From Alphaproteobacteria bacterium (GTDB taxonomy: Bacteria; Pseudomonadota; Alphaproteobacteria; SHVW01): a stretch of 36,216 nt of DNA. Under the pieces are notes generated by a model. The model saw only the letters and a program-made list of their open reading frames with translations, was not told the DNA's origin and searched no databases. Numbering within the stretch: the first letter of the stretch is position 1; each line of letters starts with the position of its first letter. Below are positions 1 through 8,972 of this stretch, piece after piece. The position numbers and the translations under genes are program-made. The stretch is from NCBI GenBank assembly GCA_016869645.1, contig VGDO01000038.1:1-36216 (forward strand), given 5' to 3'.

Positions 1-96
1 GCCTGTCGAGCCCCTCAAACAAATTACATGACTACCGTCAAAGCCAAAATCCCCGCACTTTCAATTGCTTAGCTCGAAAATGGGGCAAAGTTCAGG

Positions 97-444
97 CTAG
101 GAGACGATGATCGGCGGTGCGCGCGCACGGAAGCCGGAGGGAAGGTTGGTCGCCGCGGCCCACAATGTCGGGATCGGATAGGCGACAAGCGACCAGATGA
201 TCTCGCGCGGCACGACTGCGGCTGCCAGGAGGTCGTCGAGGCCACCAAGCAGCGCGCACATACGGCACGCTGCCTCGAACGCGCCGTGTCGGTCGAGACG
301 ATGCTCGACGTCGTGATGCGCCAGCGCCGCCAACCCCAAGACCAGCAGTGCGACGATCGCGACAGCCCGTGCGCGCGTCGCGCCAAGCCGGCGAGATGGC
401 TGCCGCAGAGGTGGCGCACCTTCGACGGTCGATCCGTTTCGCAT
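97..444 (-). CDS. Small His/Cys-containing membrane protein, DUF2946-like
   Basis: A 115-residue protein with one hydrophobic segment at about residues 25-42 (signal anchor or signal peptide). A histidine-rich patch follows (HHDVEH, then RH), then a CxxC motif (ACRMC) and a C-terminal ARAPP motif. A short protein with an N-terminal hydrophobic stretch, His and CxxC residues and a terminal RAPP is what I remember of DUF2946-type proteins, which are often linked to metal uptake; I could not run a profile search. The start at 444 is chosen because a Zur-like palindrome lies directly upstream, and the rival frames over this region look like non-coding Arg/Ser-rich shadows. There is no strong Shine-Dalgarno. 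Inferred role: extracytoplasmic zinc binding or handling under zinc starvation. Existence as a gene is fairly likely; the function is a guess. Confidence 0.6.
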   Translation of the reverse strand: MRNGSTVEGAPPLRQPSRRLGATRARAVAIVALLVLGLAALAHHDVEHRLDRHGAFEAACRMCALLGGLDDLLAAAVVPREIIWSLVAYPIPTLWAAATNLPSGFRARAPPIIVS

Positions 445-450
445 GACGGA

Positions 451-472
451 GAAATGTTATAATATTACATAA
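451..472. promoter_or_regulatory. Zur-like operator upstream of the small metal-binding-type gene
   Basis: The core ATGTTATAATATTACAT is a near-perfect 8-1-8 inverted repeat (7 of 8 pairs) in an AT-only island within GC-rich DNA. It closely resembles the proteobacterial Zur box, ATGTTATA-N-TATAACAT flanked by GAA/TTC. It starts 7 bp upstream of the ATG at 444 on the minus strand and contains TATAAT-like hexamers, so a bound repressor would block transcription. The assignment rests on motif memory. Other FUR-family or MarR-type repressors also use AT-rich palindromes, but the TGTTATA half-site is characteristic of Zur. Confidence 0.55.
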
Positions 473-597
473 AGGAAGGCAAGGCAGCATCGCTCCGGTT
501 CGGGGTTGCGGGCTTGCGCTGACGTGTCGCCGGGCGGGCCGCCGGGGTCGCCGCCCGCCACCTTCTGCCCGAGGAGTGAAGTCGAGTTGAGCCGCGT

Positions 598-3213
598 TCA
601 GTCGCTGGCGTGCGACGCAATGGGTCGGGTGCGTCGCTCAAGCACCGCGACGAGCTGGGACAACAGCGTGCCGATCCGGAACGGCTTGACCACGTAGCCG
701 TCGAAGCCCGCGGCGTTGATCTCCTCCGCCTCGTGCGGCATGGCCGCTCCGGTCAAGGCAATCACGGCCAGATCCTTGGTGCGCGTGTCCGCACGCAGAA
801 GCTTGAGCGCTTCGAGGCCGCTCATGCCGGGCATTCGCATGTCCATGAGGATGATGTCGGGCCGTTCGCGGCGCGCGAGCTCGATGCCTTGCTCGCCGCT
901 CTCCGCCTCGAGATAGCGGACATTCGGATAGCGGCCGAGCAACCTGCGCACGAGATTGCGGTTCTCGACGGTATCCTCGACATAGAGAATGGACACCTGC
1001 CCGACGTCATGCAGCGAATGCGGGCTGGTATCGACGACCAGGGTGCGTGCGCGGCTCACGGCGATGGCCGCCACAGGCAGCGTGAACCAGAACGTCGAGC
1101 CCTGACCGACGGCGCTGTCGCAACCGATCGTGCCACCCATTTGCTCGACCAGCCCCTTGGCGATGGTCAAACCGATGCCGGTCCCCTCTGTGCCGGACTG
1201 CTCGGCGCCGGCGCGGTTGAAGGGCTGGAACAGATGGGCTTGTCGGTGCGGCGCGATGCCGGGGCCGCGATCGGTGATGGCGAAGCGGACGAAGCTTCCA
1301 GTCTGATTGGCGTCCAACGTGATGTCGCCTCCGGAACGCCCGTACTTGATCGCATTCGACAGGAGATTGGTCAGCACCTGGATGACGCGCCGGCGATCGC
1401 CCAGGACGCCGGGCAGACCATCCAGATTGGATCCAACCGTGATCTTCGCGCCATGGCTGCTCGCCATGGTTTCGGTGTGCGACAGCACCTCACGGACGAT
1501 CTCTTTGACCGCGACCTGCTCCCTGGCCAGTTGCATGGCCTGGTTCTCGATGCGGGACAAATCGAGAATATCCTCGACCATCTCCAGCAGATGCCGGCCC
1601 GTCCGCTCAATCGTCTCGACGGCTTCTCGGTGGCGCCCCGTGATCGCGTCGCGACCATCCTCCAACAGCAGGATCTGGGCGAAACCGAGCACGGCATTGA
1701 GCGGCGTGCGCAGGTCGTGGCTCATGCGGGACAGGAATTCCGACTTGGCGCGGCTGGCGTGCTCGGCCGTATCGCGCGCATCCTGCAGTTCACGCTCGTG
1801 GCGCTTGTGCTGGGTGATGTCCGTGCGGATCTGGACGATGCCGCCCTCGTCGGTGCGGTGCTCGCGCGCTTCGAACCAGCGCCCGTCGGATCGCGCGATC
1901 TCGACCGGCGTGCCATCGGCGCGTCGATGCTGTTCGACGCGCTCGCGAATGTACGCCTCCTCGCGCCCGATGGCGGACGGGAACAGGCCGCGGGTAAAGG
2001 CGGCGCGAATGTCCTCCTCGAAGGTGCGCCCGACCACGGTCCCTTCGAGCGTGATCGCCTGCGACTTGAACGCGCGATTGCACAGGACCAACCGGTCATC
2101 GGCGTCCCACAGGCGGAAGCCGTCGGCCAGATTGTTGAGGACGTCATTCAAGCGCTGCTCGGCCTGCAGCGCGCGCTGCTCGGCGATCTTCAGGTCGGTG
2201 AAGTCGGTGTAGATATGGGCGAAGCCACCATCCTGCAGCGGATGAGACCGCACCAGGAACCAGTGACCGTCCTTCCGCTGATAGGCACGCGCTTCCTTTT
2301 CTCTCAATCGCTGGGTCTGCAGCCGGTCGGCAACGAACTCATCCTCGGACTTGCCGGAGAAGGCGTGCAGACCGCGCCGATAGCGGCGGCGCATGATCTC
2401 CTCGTAGGTCAAGCCGATCTGGAAATCCTCGGCAAACTGGGTCATCTGCGCGATGTTGTTGGAGCACATGACCAGGCGAAAGTCGCGATCGTAGATGAAC
2501 CAGGCGTCCGTGCTGGCGCTGACCGCATCGCGCAGCCGCGATTCGGCATGGAGCGCCCGGTTTTGCGCCAGACGCATCTCTACGACCGCCGTCGTCGCCT
2601 CGTCGCGCGCCGCGGTGGCGAGGCGCAATTGCGTTTCGAGATCGCCCTGCATCGCGGTCAGGCGCCGCAACGCGTCCTCCGCGATGCGGAAGGGCGCGTA
2701 GCGCAGCGGAAGCAGCAATCCCGCGGCGATGATCAATCCGAGGACGCCTGAGGCGCTGGTCCAGGCCAAGGCGGGTGCGATGCCGATGTCAACGTGGACC
2801 CGACCAAGCATCTGCTGGTTCGCCACGATCGGCTCGCTGGCTGTCGTCACCAACCAGCCGCGCGGAGCACCCAGCATTGCGATCGTCCTGCCGTCTCGGT
2901 CCTCCACGCGAATTGCGATGAGGTCGAGCGTGGATGGCGCCGGCTGCAGGAGCGCCAGTTCCGCTTCGACCTGGCCCGACCAGGCGGCGCCATCCATTCG
3001 CGTCCGCTGCGCCAGGCTGAAAGCGAAATCCGCGGCGTAGTCGCCGCCGACCGTTCTGGCCTCGCGGACCGTAAAGAATGCCGTCACGGATGTCAGCACG
3101 ATCACGATGGCTACGCCGGATGCGATCGCCAGTCCCCAGAGCAGCCGGCGAAGACGTTGAATAGACCGGGCGACTGCCGACGGGGTGTCCTGGGCAGTGT
3201 GCGGTCGCTTCAT
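598..3213 (-). CDS. Hybrid sensor histidine kinase/response regulator (double PAS)
   Basis: An 871-residue membrane hybrid kinase. Two transmembrane helices (about 24-47 and 152-172) enclose a short periplasmic sensor loop. A coiled linker follows, then two PAS_7-type PAS domains (about 225-345 and 350-470; note FRLWDADDRLVLCNRAF). The HisKA domain carries the phospho-accepting His499 in MSHDLRTPLNAVLGF. The HATPase domain shows NLLSNAIKYG, DRGPGIAP and GTGIGLTIAKGLVEQMGG. A C-terminal receiver (about 740-860) has Asp791 in LMDMRMPG and Lys843 in VVKPF. Phosphate should pass from His499 to Asp791 and then to an HPt partner that is not in the window. It is a close paralogue of the kinase at 3641-5980, lying in the same direction after a 427-bp gap, but it has no HAMP and no binding-protein partner. 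The ligand is unknown. Confidence 0.93.
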   Translation of the reverse strand: MKRPHTAQDTPSAVARSIQRLRRLLWGLAIASGVAIVIVLTSVTAFFTVREARTVGGDYAADFAFSLAQRTRMDGAAWSGQVEAELALLQPAPSTLDLIAIRVEDRDGRTIAMLGAPRGWLVTTASEPIVANQQMLGRVHVDIGIAPALAWTSASGVLGLIIAAGLLLPLRYAPFRIAEDALRRLTAMQGDLETQLRLATAARDEATTAVVEMRLAQNRALHAESRLRDAVSASTDAWFIYDRDFRLVMCSNNIAQMTQFAEDFQIGLTYEEIMRRRYRRGLHAFSGKSEDEFVADRLQTQRLREKEARAYQRKDGHWFLVRSHPLQDGGFAHIYTDFTDLKIAEQRALQAEQRLNDVLNNLADGFRLWDADDRLVLCNRAFKSQAITLEGTVVGRTFEEDIRAAFTRGLFPSAIGREEAYIRERVEQHRRADGTPVEIARSDGRWFEAREHRTDEGGIVQIRTDITQHKRHERELQDARDTAEHASRAKSEFLSRMSHDLRTPLNAVLGFAQILLLEDGRDAITGRHREAVETIERTGRHLLEMVEDILDLSRIENQAMQLAREQVAVKEIVREVLSHTETMASSHGAKITVGSNLDGLPGVLGDRRRVIQVLTNLLSNAIKYGRSGGDITLDANQTGSFVRFAITDRGPGIAPHRQAHLFQPFNRAGAEQSGTEGTGIGLTIAKGLVEQMGGTIGCDSAVGQGSTFWFTLPVAAIAVSRARTLVVDTSPHSLHDVGQVSILYVEDTVENRNLVRRLLGRYPNVRYLEAESGEQGIELARRERPDIILMDMRMPGMSGLEALKLLRADTRTKDLAVIALTGAAMPHEAEEINAAGFDGYVVKPFRIGTLLSQLVAVLERRTRPIASHASD

Positions 3214-3640
3214 GGCCGGAACGGCGTGTCGATACGCACGGCCGGGCGCGCGGCCATGCCGCCCGCGCCGATCGAGGTCGAGTGGATGCGTGCCGCGCGA
3301 GGCGGGAGCCCGATCATAGGTCTGTCGGATCCCAGGGTTTTTGGCGTTGCCTCACTACTATAGCGCGGTATCGTGCTCGACGAGTCACAGCCGGAAGTAT
3401 GTCGGAACGCATGCGTCCGCTGCCGGCTTCACACAAGCCGGAGTGCCGGGCAGCCAACGTGCCGACGCAGCCGCACCTCCGAGACTTTGCCTCGCGATGA
3501 ACAATGCGGGGACCCTTCCATCGATGGTCGCCGGAAAGCACTTGCGCGGCCTAGTATCCGGTTTTCGATGTCGGATCGCCAATGCCCTTTCGGGCTGCGC
3601 CTGGACGCGAGCGCCGAGAACGCGGTTCGCCGGTCGCGGT
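3214..3640. other. Intergenic region between the two paralogous hybrid kinases
   Basis: These 427 bases separate the two kinases, and I find no convincing gene: short ORFs in several frames lack family resemblance and plausible starts. It presumably holds the promoter of the downstream kinase. A TATAGT-like -10 hexamer sits at 3357-3362 on the minus strand, but I see no good -35 at 17 bp. A 7-bp hairpin at 3423-3441 (CCGGCTT, 5-nt loop, AAGCCGG) has no U-tract and is not called as a terminator. Confidence 0.4.
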
Positions 3641-5980
3641 CTAGTGCCCGACCCGCTCGACGCGCTTTTCGAGGGCGCCGACGAGCTGTGACAGCAGTGT
3701 GCTGATGCGGAACGGCTTCGTGACGTAACCATCAAAGCCGGCCTTCCTGATTGTCGACGCTTCGTGCGGCATCGCCGCTCCGGTCAATGCGATCACGGGA
3801 AGATCCCGGGTCCGAGGATCGGACCGCAGCACGCGCAGCGCGTCAAGGCCGCTCATTCCAGGCATGCGCATATCCATGAGGATCACGTCGGGCCGCTCAC
3901 GGAGCGCAATTTCGATGCCGAGCTCTGCGGCCTCGGCTTCCAGGTAGCGGACGTTGGGGTAGCGTCCGAGAATGCGGCGCACCAGCGCCAGGTTGTCGGG
4001 TGTGTCCTCAATGTAGAGGATGGTCACGGTGCCGATGTCACGCAGTGAAGAGTGCTCTTTCGACGGTTGCGGAGTCGAAATCTCGCGTTCGGCAGGATGG
4101 GCCGTCGCGCGCGGCAGCGTGAACCAGAAACGAGCGCCTTGTCCGGGCTTGCTCTCGCAGCCGATTGCACCTCCCATCTGCTCGACCAGGCCTTTGGCGA
4201 TGGTCAGGCCGATTCCCGTGCCTTCAGTGGCGGAGTGCTCCGCGCCGGCGCGGTTGAATGGCTCGAACAGGCGCATCTGATGCTCGGGGGCGATGCCTGG
4301 ACCGTTGTCGGAGACCGAGACGCGGATGTGGTCGTCCACCGGCGCGGCGTCGATCGCTACCTCGCCTCCGGCAATTCCGTACTTGATGGCGTTGGACAGC
4401 AGGTTGGTCATCACTTGAACGACCCGCCTGCGGTCGCCGATGACGCGCGGCTGCAAGCCGAAATCCGTAAGCAGGACGAGCCGCGTGCGGTGATCGGCGG
4501 CCATTGCCGCTGTATGGGACTGCGCCTCAGCGACGACTTGATCCAGCGCGAGCATTTCGATGGACAGCTGGATTGCCCGGTTCTCGATGCGAGAGAGATC
4601 GAGGATGTCCTCGACCAGTTCGAGCAAATGGCGCCCGGTTCGCTCGATCGTGCCGACGGCGCTGCGCTGCTGTTCGGAGAGCCGCTCGCCTCCCTCTTCG
4701 AGCAGGAGGATCTGGGCGAAGCCGAGCACCGCGTTGAGTGGCGTACGCAGATCGTGGCTCATTTTGGACAGGAATTCGGACTTTGCCCGGCTGGCTCGTT
4801 CGGCGGCGTCGCGCGCGCTCCGAAGCTCTGTCTCGTATCGCTTCTGATGCGTGACGTCCAGGCGGATCTGGACGACGCCACCCTCGTCGGTTCGGTGCTC
4901 GCGCACCTCGAACCAGCGCCCGTCGGCGTGTCTGAACTCGATCGGGCTGCCGTCCGCCCGTCGATGTTGCGCCAGGCGCTGGCGGACGTATTCCTCCTCG
5001 CAGCCCGCGGCTTCTTGGATTTCTCCCAGCGCGACGGCTGCCCGGAGATCTTGCTCGAACGTCGTGCCGTTCGCGGTCGACCGTGGCTCGGCAGACTGGG
5101 CTTTGAATGCCCGATTGCTGAGGATCAGACGATCGTCCGCGTCCCACAGACGAAAGCCTTCAGCGAGGGCGTCGATTGCGTTGAACAACCGAAGTTCGGC
5201 TTGGCGCGCGCGCTCCTCGGCGATCCGCAGTTCGCGCGCATGCTGCTTGGACTCTTCCAACAGGCGGCGCTGATTCGCTTCGCTTTCGGTCAACGCCGCG
5301 ATGCGCCGATGCACCTCCGCGGCCATGATGTTGAAGCTGGCGCCGAGATCGGCAATCTCGTCGCGGCCCGTCACCGGCACGCTCACGTCGTGGCGGCCGG
5401 CGCGAACCGCATGGCTGGCGGCGGTCAAAAGCACGAGCGGCCGGGTGAGCGTGCGATGGGTTAGGGCCAGAACCATTGCCAGGAGCGACAGGCATCCGAC
5501 GCCGACCAGGGCGTTTTTGGTCAAGAGCGCCGTGAAGGCATCCTCGATCGAATCGGAGCATATGGCGTAGCAGAGACCGCCGAGCTTCTGGCCCGCCAGC
5601 ATGATCGGCATCTCGTAGGGCACGGGAAATCGGCAGTTCGCGCGCGCAGGCAGCGGCGCGTCCTTGGGCGGCCGGCCTTCGAGCGCCGCGTCCCAGCCGG
5701 CGGCGGCAACGAAGCGGGCTTGCGCATCGTAGAGGACCATGTAGGTAAAGCTGTTCAACGCGACGCTCTCCCGGAGCATCTCGTCGACCGACGCATAGTC
5801 GCGCGCGGCCAGGGGCGCCGCCAATGCCGCATTGAGGAACGGCTGGTCCTTGATCGACCGCTCAGCCGTTTGCCGCAGCAGCTCGGCCTTGAAGATGAGC
5901 GCGTTGGTCAGCGTGACCGAAGCGGCAGTGATGACCAACGCAAGCATTCCCGCCAGAAGCAGCTTGGCGCGAAAACTCAT
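3641..5980 (-). CDS. Hybrid sensor histidine kinase with HAMP, PAS and receiver domains
   Basis: A 779-residue hybrid kinase. TM1 (about 8-30) and TM2 (about 155-175) bracket a periplasmic domain of about 125 residues. A HAMP domain follows (about 178-230, TRPLVLLTAAS... and GRDEIADLGASFNIMA), then a coiled coil and one PAS_7-type PAS (about 260-378). HisKA carries His409 in MSHDLRTPLNAVLGF, and HATPase shows NLLSNAIKYG, DNGPGIAP and GTGIGLTIAKGL. The receiver (about 652-770) has Asp703 in LMDMRMPG and Lys735 in VTKPF. From the PAS onward it closely parallels the kinase at 598-3213, so the two are paralogues with exchanged sensor halves. Its start lies 31 bp after the stop of a PhnD-like binding protein, which probably presents ligand to its periplasmic domain. 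No cognate HPt or DNA-binding regulator is visible. Confidence 0.93.
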   Translation of the reverse strand: MSFRAKLLLAGMLALVITAASVTLTNALIFKAELLRQTAERSIKDQPFLNAALAAPLAARDYASVDEMLRESVALNSFTYMVLYDAQARFVAAAGWDAALEGRPPKDAPLPARANCRFPVPYEMPIMLAGQKLGGLCYAICSDSIEDAFTALLTKNALVGVGCLSLLAMVLALTHRTLTRPLVLLTAASHAVRAGRHDVSVPVTGRDEIADLGASFNIMAAEVHRRIAALTESEANQRRLLEESKQHARELRIAEERARQAELRLFNAIDALAEGFRLWDADDRLILSNRAFKAQSAEPRSTANGTTFEQDLRAAVALGEIQEAAGCEEEYVRQRLAQHRRADGSPIEFRHADGRWFEVREHRTDEGGVVQIRLDVTHQKRYETELRSARDAAERASRAKSEFLSKMSHDLRTPLNAVLGFAQILLLEEGGERLSEQQRSAVGTIERTGRHLLELVEDILDLSRIENRAIQLSIEMLALDQVVAEAQSHTAAMAADHRTRLVLLTDFGLQPRVIGDRRRVVQVMTNLLSNAIKYGIAGGEVAIDAAPVDDHIRVSVSDNGPGIAPEHQMRLFEPFNRAGAEHSATEGTGIGLTIAKGLVEQMGGAIGCESKPGQGARFWFTLPRATAHPAEREISTPQPSKEHSSLRDIGTVTILYIEDTPDNLALVRRILGRYPNVRYLEAEAAELGIEIALRERPDVILMDMRMPGMSGLDALRVLRSDPRTRDLPVIALTGAAMPHEASTIRKAGFDGYVTKPFRISTLLSQLVGALEKRVERVGH

Positions 5981-6011
5981 GGCAGGATCGGGTCGCGTGG
6001 GTCGGTCGCCC

Positions 6012-6869
6012 TCAGGGCTGGCTCATCAGCCTCCGAGTCTCGGCCAGGACGCTGTCCAGCGTAGCAAGCTCGGTTTGTTCGACCGCGCGGATCGCCTTGA
6101 ATCCCGATCGGCGGAAGAATTCTTCGCCCTCCGGGTGCCGCGCCAACTCGATGACCGCATCGCGGATCGACGCCGCGAGGCTCTTCTCGATGTGGTTGCC
6201 GGTGAGCGCCAGGAAACCGGGGACCCGCACGAACTCGACCAGTATCTCGAGATCCTTGCGTAGCTCCTCGCGTATCGCCCGGAACTCTCCGAGGCTCATC
6301 ATGGCCATGGGAGCCTCGCCGCTGCCAAGCACCTGGGCCAGGCTGTCATCATTGCGCGCGTGCAGGGTTGTGAAATCGGTGCCCGCATGCAGGCCCTGGG
6401 CGGCGAACCATTCCATTCCCTTCATCGCCACGAGCGATTGTGGGTTGGCCAGCGCCAGAACCTTGCCGCGCAGCTCGGCGGGGCTCTTGATCTGCTTGGC
6501 GCGGAGTACGGCGACTATCCCGGGAATCGGCGGCTCGTAGATGGCGAAGACGTGATGCCCCGCGTCGATTTCGGCGAGGCGGCCGAGATTTGCCGCGGTG
6601 ACGGCGAGGTCGTATTTCCCGGCCATCAGGTTCGCGTGGTAGGCCTTGAAGCTTGGCGCCGTGACGATCTCGACCGCTCGGCCGAGCCGGCGCTCCAAGT
6701 AGGTGCGGAAGGGCTGGTAGCTCTCGACAATGACGCGCGCGCTGAGGTTGGGGAGCACGCCGAATTGCAGCGGTGCCGGTTGGGCGCGCGCCTCGGCGAG
6801 CTGAGCCACCGCGATGGCGATGCCGGAGACAATCAAAACCCGGCCAATCCAGTCGAACACCTGTCTCAT
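6012..6869 (-). CDS. PhnD-like periplasmic binding protein, probable ligand sensor for the adjacent kinase
   Basis: A 285-residue exported protein with an N-terminal signal peptide (hydrophobic about 8-24, likely cleavage near ARA-QP at 28-31). The fold belongs to the phosphate/phosphite/phosphonate binding family (PhnD-like): PLQFGVLPNLSARVIVESY, then YQPFRTYLERRLGRAVEIV, then AGKYDLAVTAANLGRLAEI, then SPAELRGKVLALANPQS. There is no ABC permease or ATPase gene beside it. Instead a hybrid kinase begins 31 bp downstream. This arrangement fits a sensory binding protein that docks on the kinase periplasmic domain, as in TorT/TorS-type systems, rather than a transporter component. The ligand cannot be read from sequence; phosphonate or another oxyanion is only a family-based possibility. 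GGAG lies about 10 nt before the ATG. Confidence 0.85.
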   Translation of the reverse strand: MRQVFDWIGRVLIVSGIAIAVAQLAEARAQPAPLQFGVLPNLSARVIVESYQPFRTYLERRLGRAVEIVTAPSFKAYHANLMAGKYDLAVTAANLGRLAEIDAGHHVFAIYEPPIPGIVAVLRAKQIKSPAELRGKVLALANPQSLVAMKGMEWFAAQGLHAGTDFTTLHARNDDSLAQVLGSGEAPMAMMSLGEFRAIREELRKDLEILVEFVRVPGFLALTGNHIEKSLAASIRDAVIELARHPEGEEFFRRSGFKAIRAVEQTELATLDSVLAETRRLMSQP

Positions 6870-7065
6870 GGGATCTAACTCCGGTTGCTATATGGCTGGC
6901 GGGATTGGCGAATTCTTCCTCTTTCCGATCCCTGGGACGGCGCAGGCGGCGCTTCGAATCCGGTGGCGCCGTGCTGACACCGGGCCGACCATGACGCAAA
7001 TTCGCTAATGTGCAGTTAACGGTGGTCGAGACGGAAAAGCGCGCCCGGGCGGGTATAGTCCTTAG

Positions 7066-7084
7066 GCAGGCGCCGGACGCCTGC
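7066..7084 (-). terminator. Weak candidate terminator hairpin downstream of cysNC
   Basis: A perfect 7-bp stem, GCAGGCG/CGCCTGC, with a 5-nt loop begins about 25 bp after the cysNC stop codon. No U-tract follows on the minus strand, so intrinsic termination is doubtful. It may only stabilise the mRNA 3' end. Confidence 0.25.
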
Positions 7085-7108
7085 GACCGACAGCGCTGGC
7101 CCTGCGGC

Positions 7109-8971
7109 TCAACTCAGGGCAAATTGCCGCCCGACATACTCGACCAGATCGGCGACGCAGCCTTCGACGTCGCGGGCGCCGGTGTCGATCACCAGCTCGG
7201 CACTGACAGGCGGCTCGTAGGGCGCGGAGATGCCGGTGAAATCGGGGATCTGGCCGGCCCGCGCCTTCTTATAGAGGCCTTTCGGGTCGCGCCGCTCGCA
7301 CTCGGCGAGATCGGCCTTGACGTGGATCTCATGAAACAGCTCGGGCGCGGTTGAACGCACGTGATCGCGGTCGGAGCGGTATGGTGAGATGAAGGCAGTG
7401 ATGACGACCACCCCCGCCCGCGCGAACAGCGCGGCGACCTCGCCGACGCGCCTGATGTTCTCGGCGCGGTCGTCGGGCGAGAAGCCGAGATCGGCGCTCA
7501 GGCCGTGGCGGATGTTGTCGCCATCGAGCACGTAGACGTGCATGCCCTTGCGGAACAGCTGACGCTCGAGTTCCTGCGCCAGGGTGGTCTTGCCTGCGCC
7601 CGACAGGCCGGTCAGCCAGAGGATGCCGCTCTTGTGTCCATTGGCGCGCCAGCGCGCCTCAGTGGTGATCTGCGACTCGACGTTTGGAATGTTCTGGGAC
7701 TTGACGGTCAGGCTGCGCCGCTGGTCCGGGTAGCCCTCCATGCTGACGATGCCGCCGCCGACGATGTCGTAGCCTTCGACCAGCACGAAGCGGCCGGTGC
7801 GATGGTTGCGCTGGAATTCGTCGAGCGCCAGCATCGAGCGCGCTCGCATGGTGATTTCGGCCACGCCATTGCGCGCGACCGACTGGCTCGGCCGTGACGA
7901 GAGGTCCGTGACGTCGATCACGCGGTCGACCGATTGCACCTCGACCTGGTGCTCAGCCGTGGCGAGCTTCATCTTGTAGCGCGAGCCGGCGGCCAGCGGC
8001 TTGTGCCCGAGCCAGAACAGGCGCGCGCGGAACACATTGGTTTCCACCGGCGGCCGGTCCTCGTGGCTGGCGATCTGGCCGCGCTCGACAAAGATGTGCT
8101 CGTCGAGGGTTATGCCGACCGACTGCCCGGCCGCGGCCTCGGTCGGCTGGCTCCGGACCGACCAACCCTCGATCGAGGCGATGCGCGCTGTCTTGTTGAC
8201 CGGTGAGAAGAGCAGCCGATCGCCGACCTTGAGCCGTCCGCTCTCGATCCGGCCGGCGACGATGCGCCGGTCGTCGAACTTGTAGACGTCCTGGACGGGC
8301 AGGCGCAGCGGCAGGTCGACGGCGTCGGGCGGCAGGCGGAACCGGTCGAGAGTTTCGATGACGGTCGCGCCGCGGTACCACGGCATCCGATCCGTGCGAC
8401 GCGCGATGGCGTCGCCGGCGTGGGCGGAGATCGGCACGATCTCCGACGGCGTGATCCCGATGTCGCACAGGTATTGCGTGATCTCGCTGGCCACCTGGTC
8501 GAAGCGCTTCCGGTCATAGTCGACCAGATCCATCTTGTTGATCACGACGGCGACCTGGCTGATGCCGAGCAGGTGCAGCAGGTAGCCGTGGCGGCGCGAC
8601 TGCTCCTGGACGCCTTCGCGTGCGTCGACGACCAACAGCGCCGCATCGCTCGCCGCCGCGCCGGTCACCATGTTCTTGAGGAATTCCTTGTGTCCGGGCG
8701 CGTCGATGATGACGTAGGGTCGGAGACGCGTGCGGAAGCGGATCTGGGTCGTGTCGATGGTGATGCCCTGGTCGCGCTCGGCCTGCAGCGCGTCCATCAG
8801 GAACGCCCATTCGAACGGCATGCCCCGGCGCTGGCTCATCGCCTTGATGGCTTCGTATTTTCCGTCGGGTAGCGAGCCCGATTCGTAGATCAGGCGGCCG
8901 ACCAGCGTCGACTTGCCATGGTCGACATGGCCGACGATCGTGATCTTGAGATGCTGCGCCGCGTTGGCCAT
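7109..8971 (-). CDS. cysNC: Bifunctional sulfate adenylyltransferase large subunit/adenylylsulfate kinase (CysN-CysC, NodQ-type)
   Basis: A 620-residue fusion. The N-terminal EF-Tu-like GTPase (about 1-430) has G1 GHVDHGKS at 14-21, DAPGH at 90-94 and NKMD at 145-148, followed by beta-barrel domains. The C-terminal APS kinase (about 440-620) has the P-loop GLSGAGKT at 455-462, LDGDNIRHGL at 482-491 and RDPKGLYKKARAG near 561. With CysD it makes APS from sulfate and ATP, driven by GTP hydrolysis, and then phosphorylates APS to PAPS. Its ATG lies 1 bp after the cysD stop, so the two are translationally coupled. No PAPS reductase, sulfite reductase or sulfotransferase is in the window, so the product may feed cysteine synthesis or sulfation. 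Confidence 0.95.
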   Translation of the reverse strand: MANAAQHLKITIVGHVDHGKSTLVGRLIYESGSLPDGKYEAIKAMSQRRGMPFEWAFLMDALQAERDQGITIDTTQIRFRTRLRPYVIIDAPGHKEFLKNMVTGAAASDAALLVVDAREGVQEQSRRHGYLLHLLGISQVAVVINKMDLVDYDRKRFDQVASEITQYLCDIGITPSEIVPISAHAGDAIARRTDRMPWYRGATVIETLDRFRLPPDAVDLPLRLPVQDVYKFDDRRIVAGRIESGRLKVGDRLLFSPVNKTARIASIEGWSVRSQPTEAAAGQSVGITLDEHIFVERGQIASHEDRPPVETNVFRARLFWLGHKPLAAGSRYKMKLATAEHQVEVQSVDRVIDVTDLSSRPSQSVARNGVAEITMRARSMLALDEFQRNHRTGRFVLVEGYDIVGGGIVSMEGYPDQRRSLTVKSQNIPNVESQITTEARWRANGHKSGILWLTGLSGAGKTTLAQELERQLFRKGMHVYVLDGDNIRHGLSADLGFSPDDRAENIRRVGEVAALFARAGVVVITAFISPYRSDRDHVRSTAPELFHEIHVKADLAECERRDPKGLYKKARAGQIPDFTGISAPYEPPVSAELVIDTGARDVEGCVADLVEYVGRQFALS

Positions 8972-8972
8972 G

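Noticed and set aside
28..72. Fourteen-codon ORF (MTTVKAKIPALSIA) at the left edge
   Set aside because: It is too short, with no Shine-Dalgarno or context. The first 96 bases hold nothing I can name.
533..559. Hairpin GGCGGGC/GCCCGCC downstream of the first kinase
   Set aside because: The loop is 13 nt and there is no U-tract on either side; this is likely chance in GC-rich DNA.
610..2751. Long plus-strand ORF (713 codons) opposite the first hybrid kinase
   Set aside because: It is the antisense shadow of a clear kinase; its protein is Asp/Gly/Arg-rich with no domain, as expected in GC-rich DNA.
3423..3441. Seven-bp hairpin between the two kinases
   Set aside because: It has no U-tract and does not sit near a stop codon; mentioned only as intergenic content.
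4052..5464. Plus-strand ORF (470 codons) opposite the second hybrid kinase
   Set aside because: It is antisense to a confidently assigned kinase and shows no recognisable motif.
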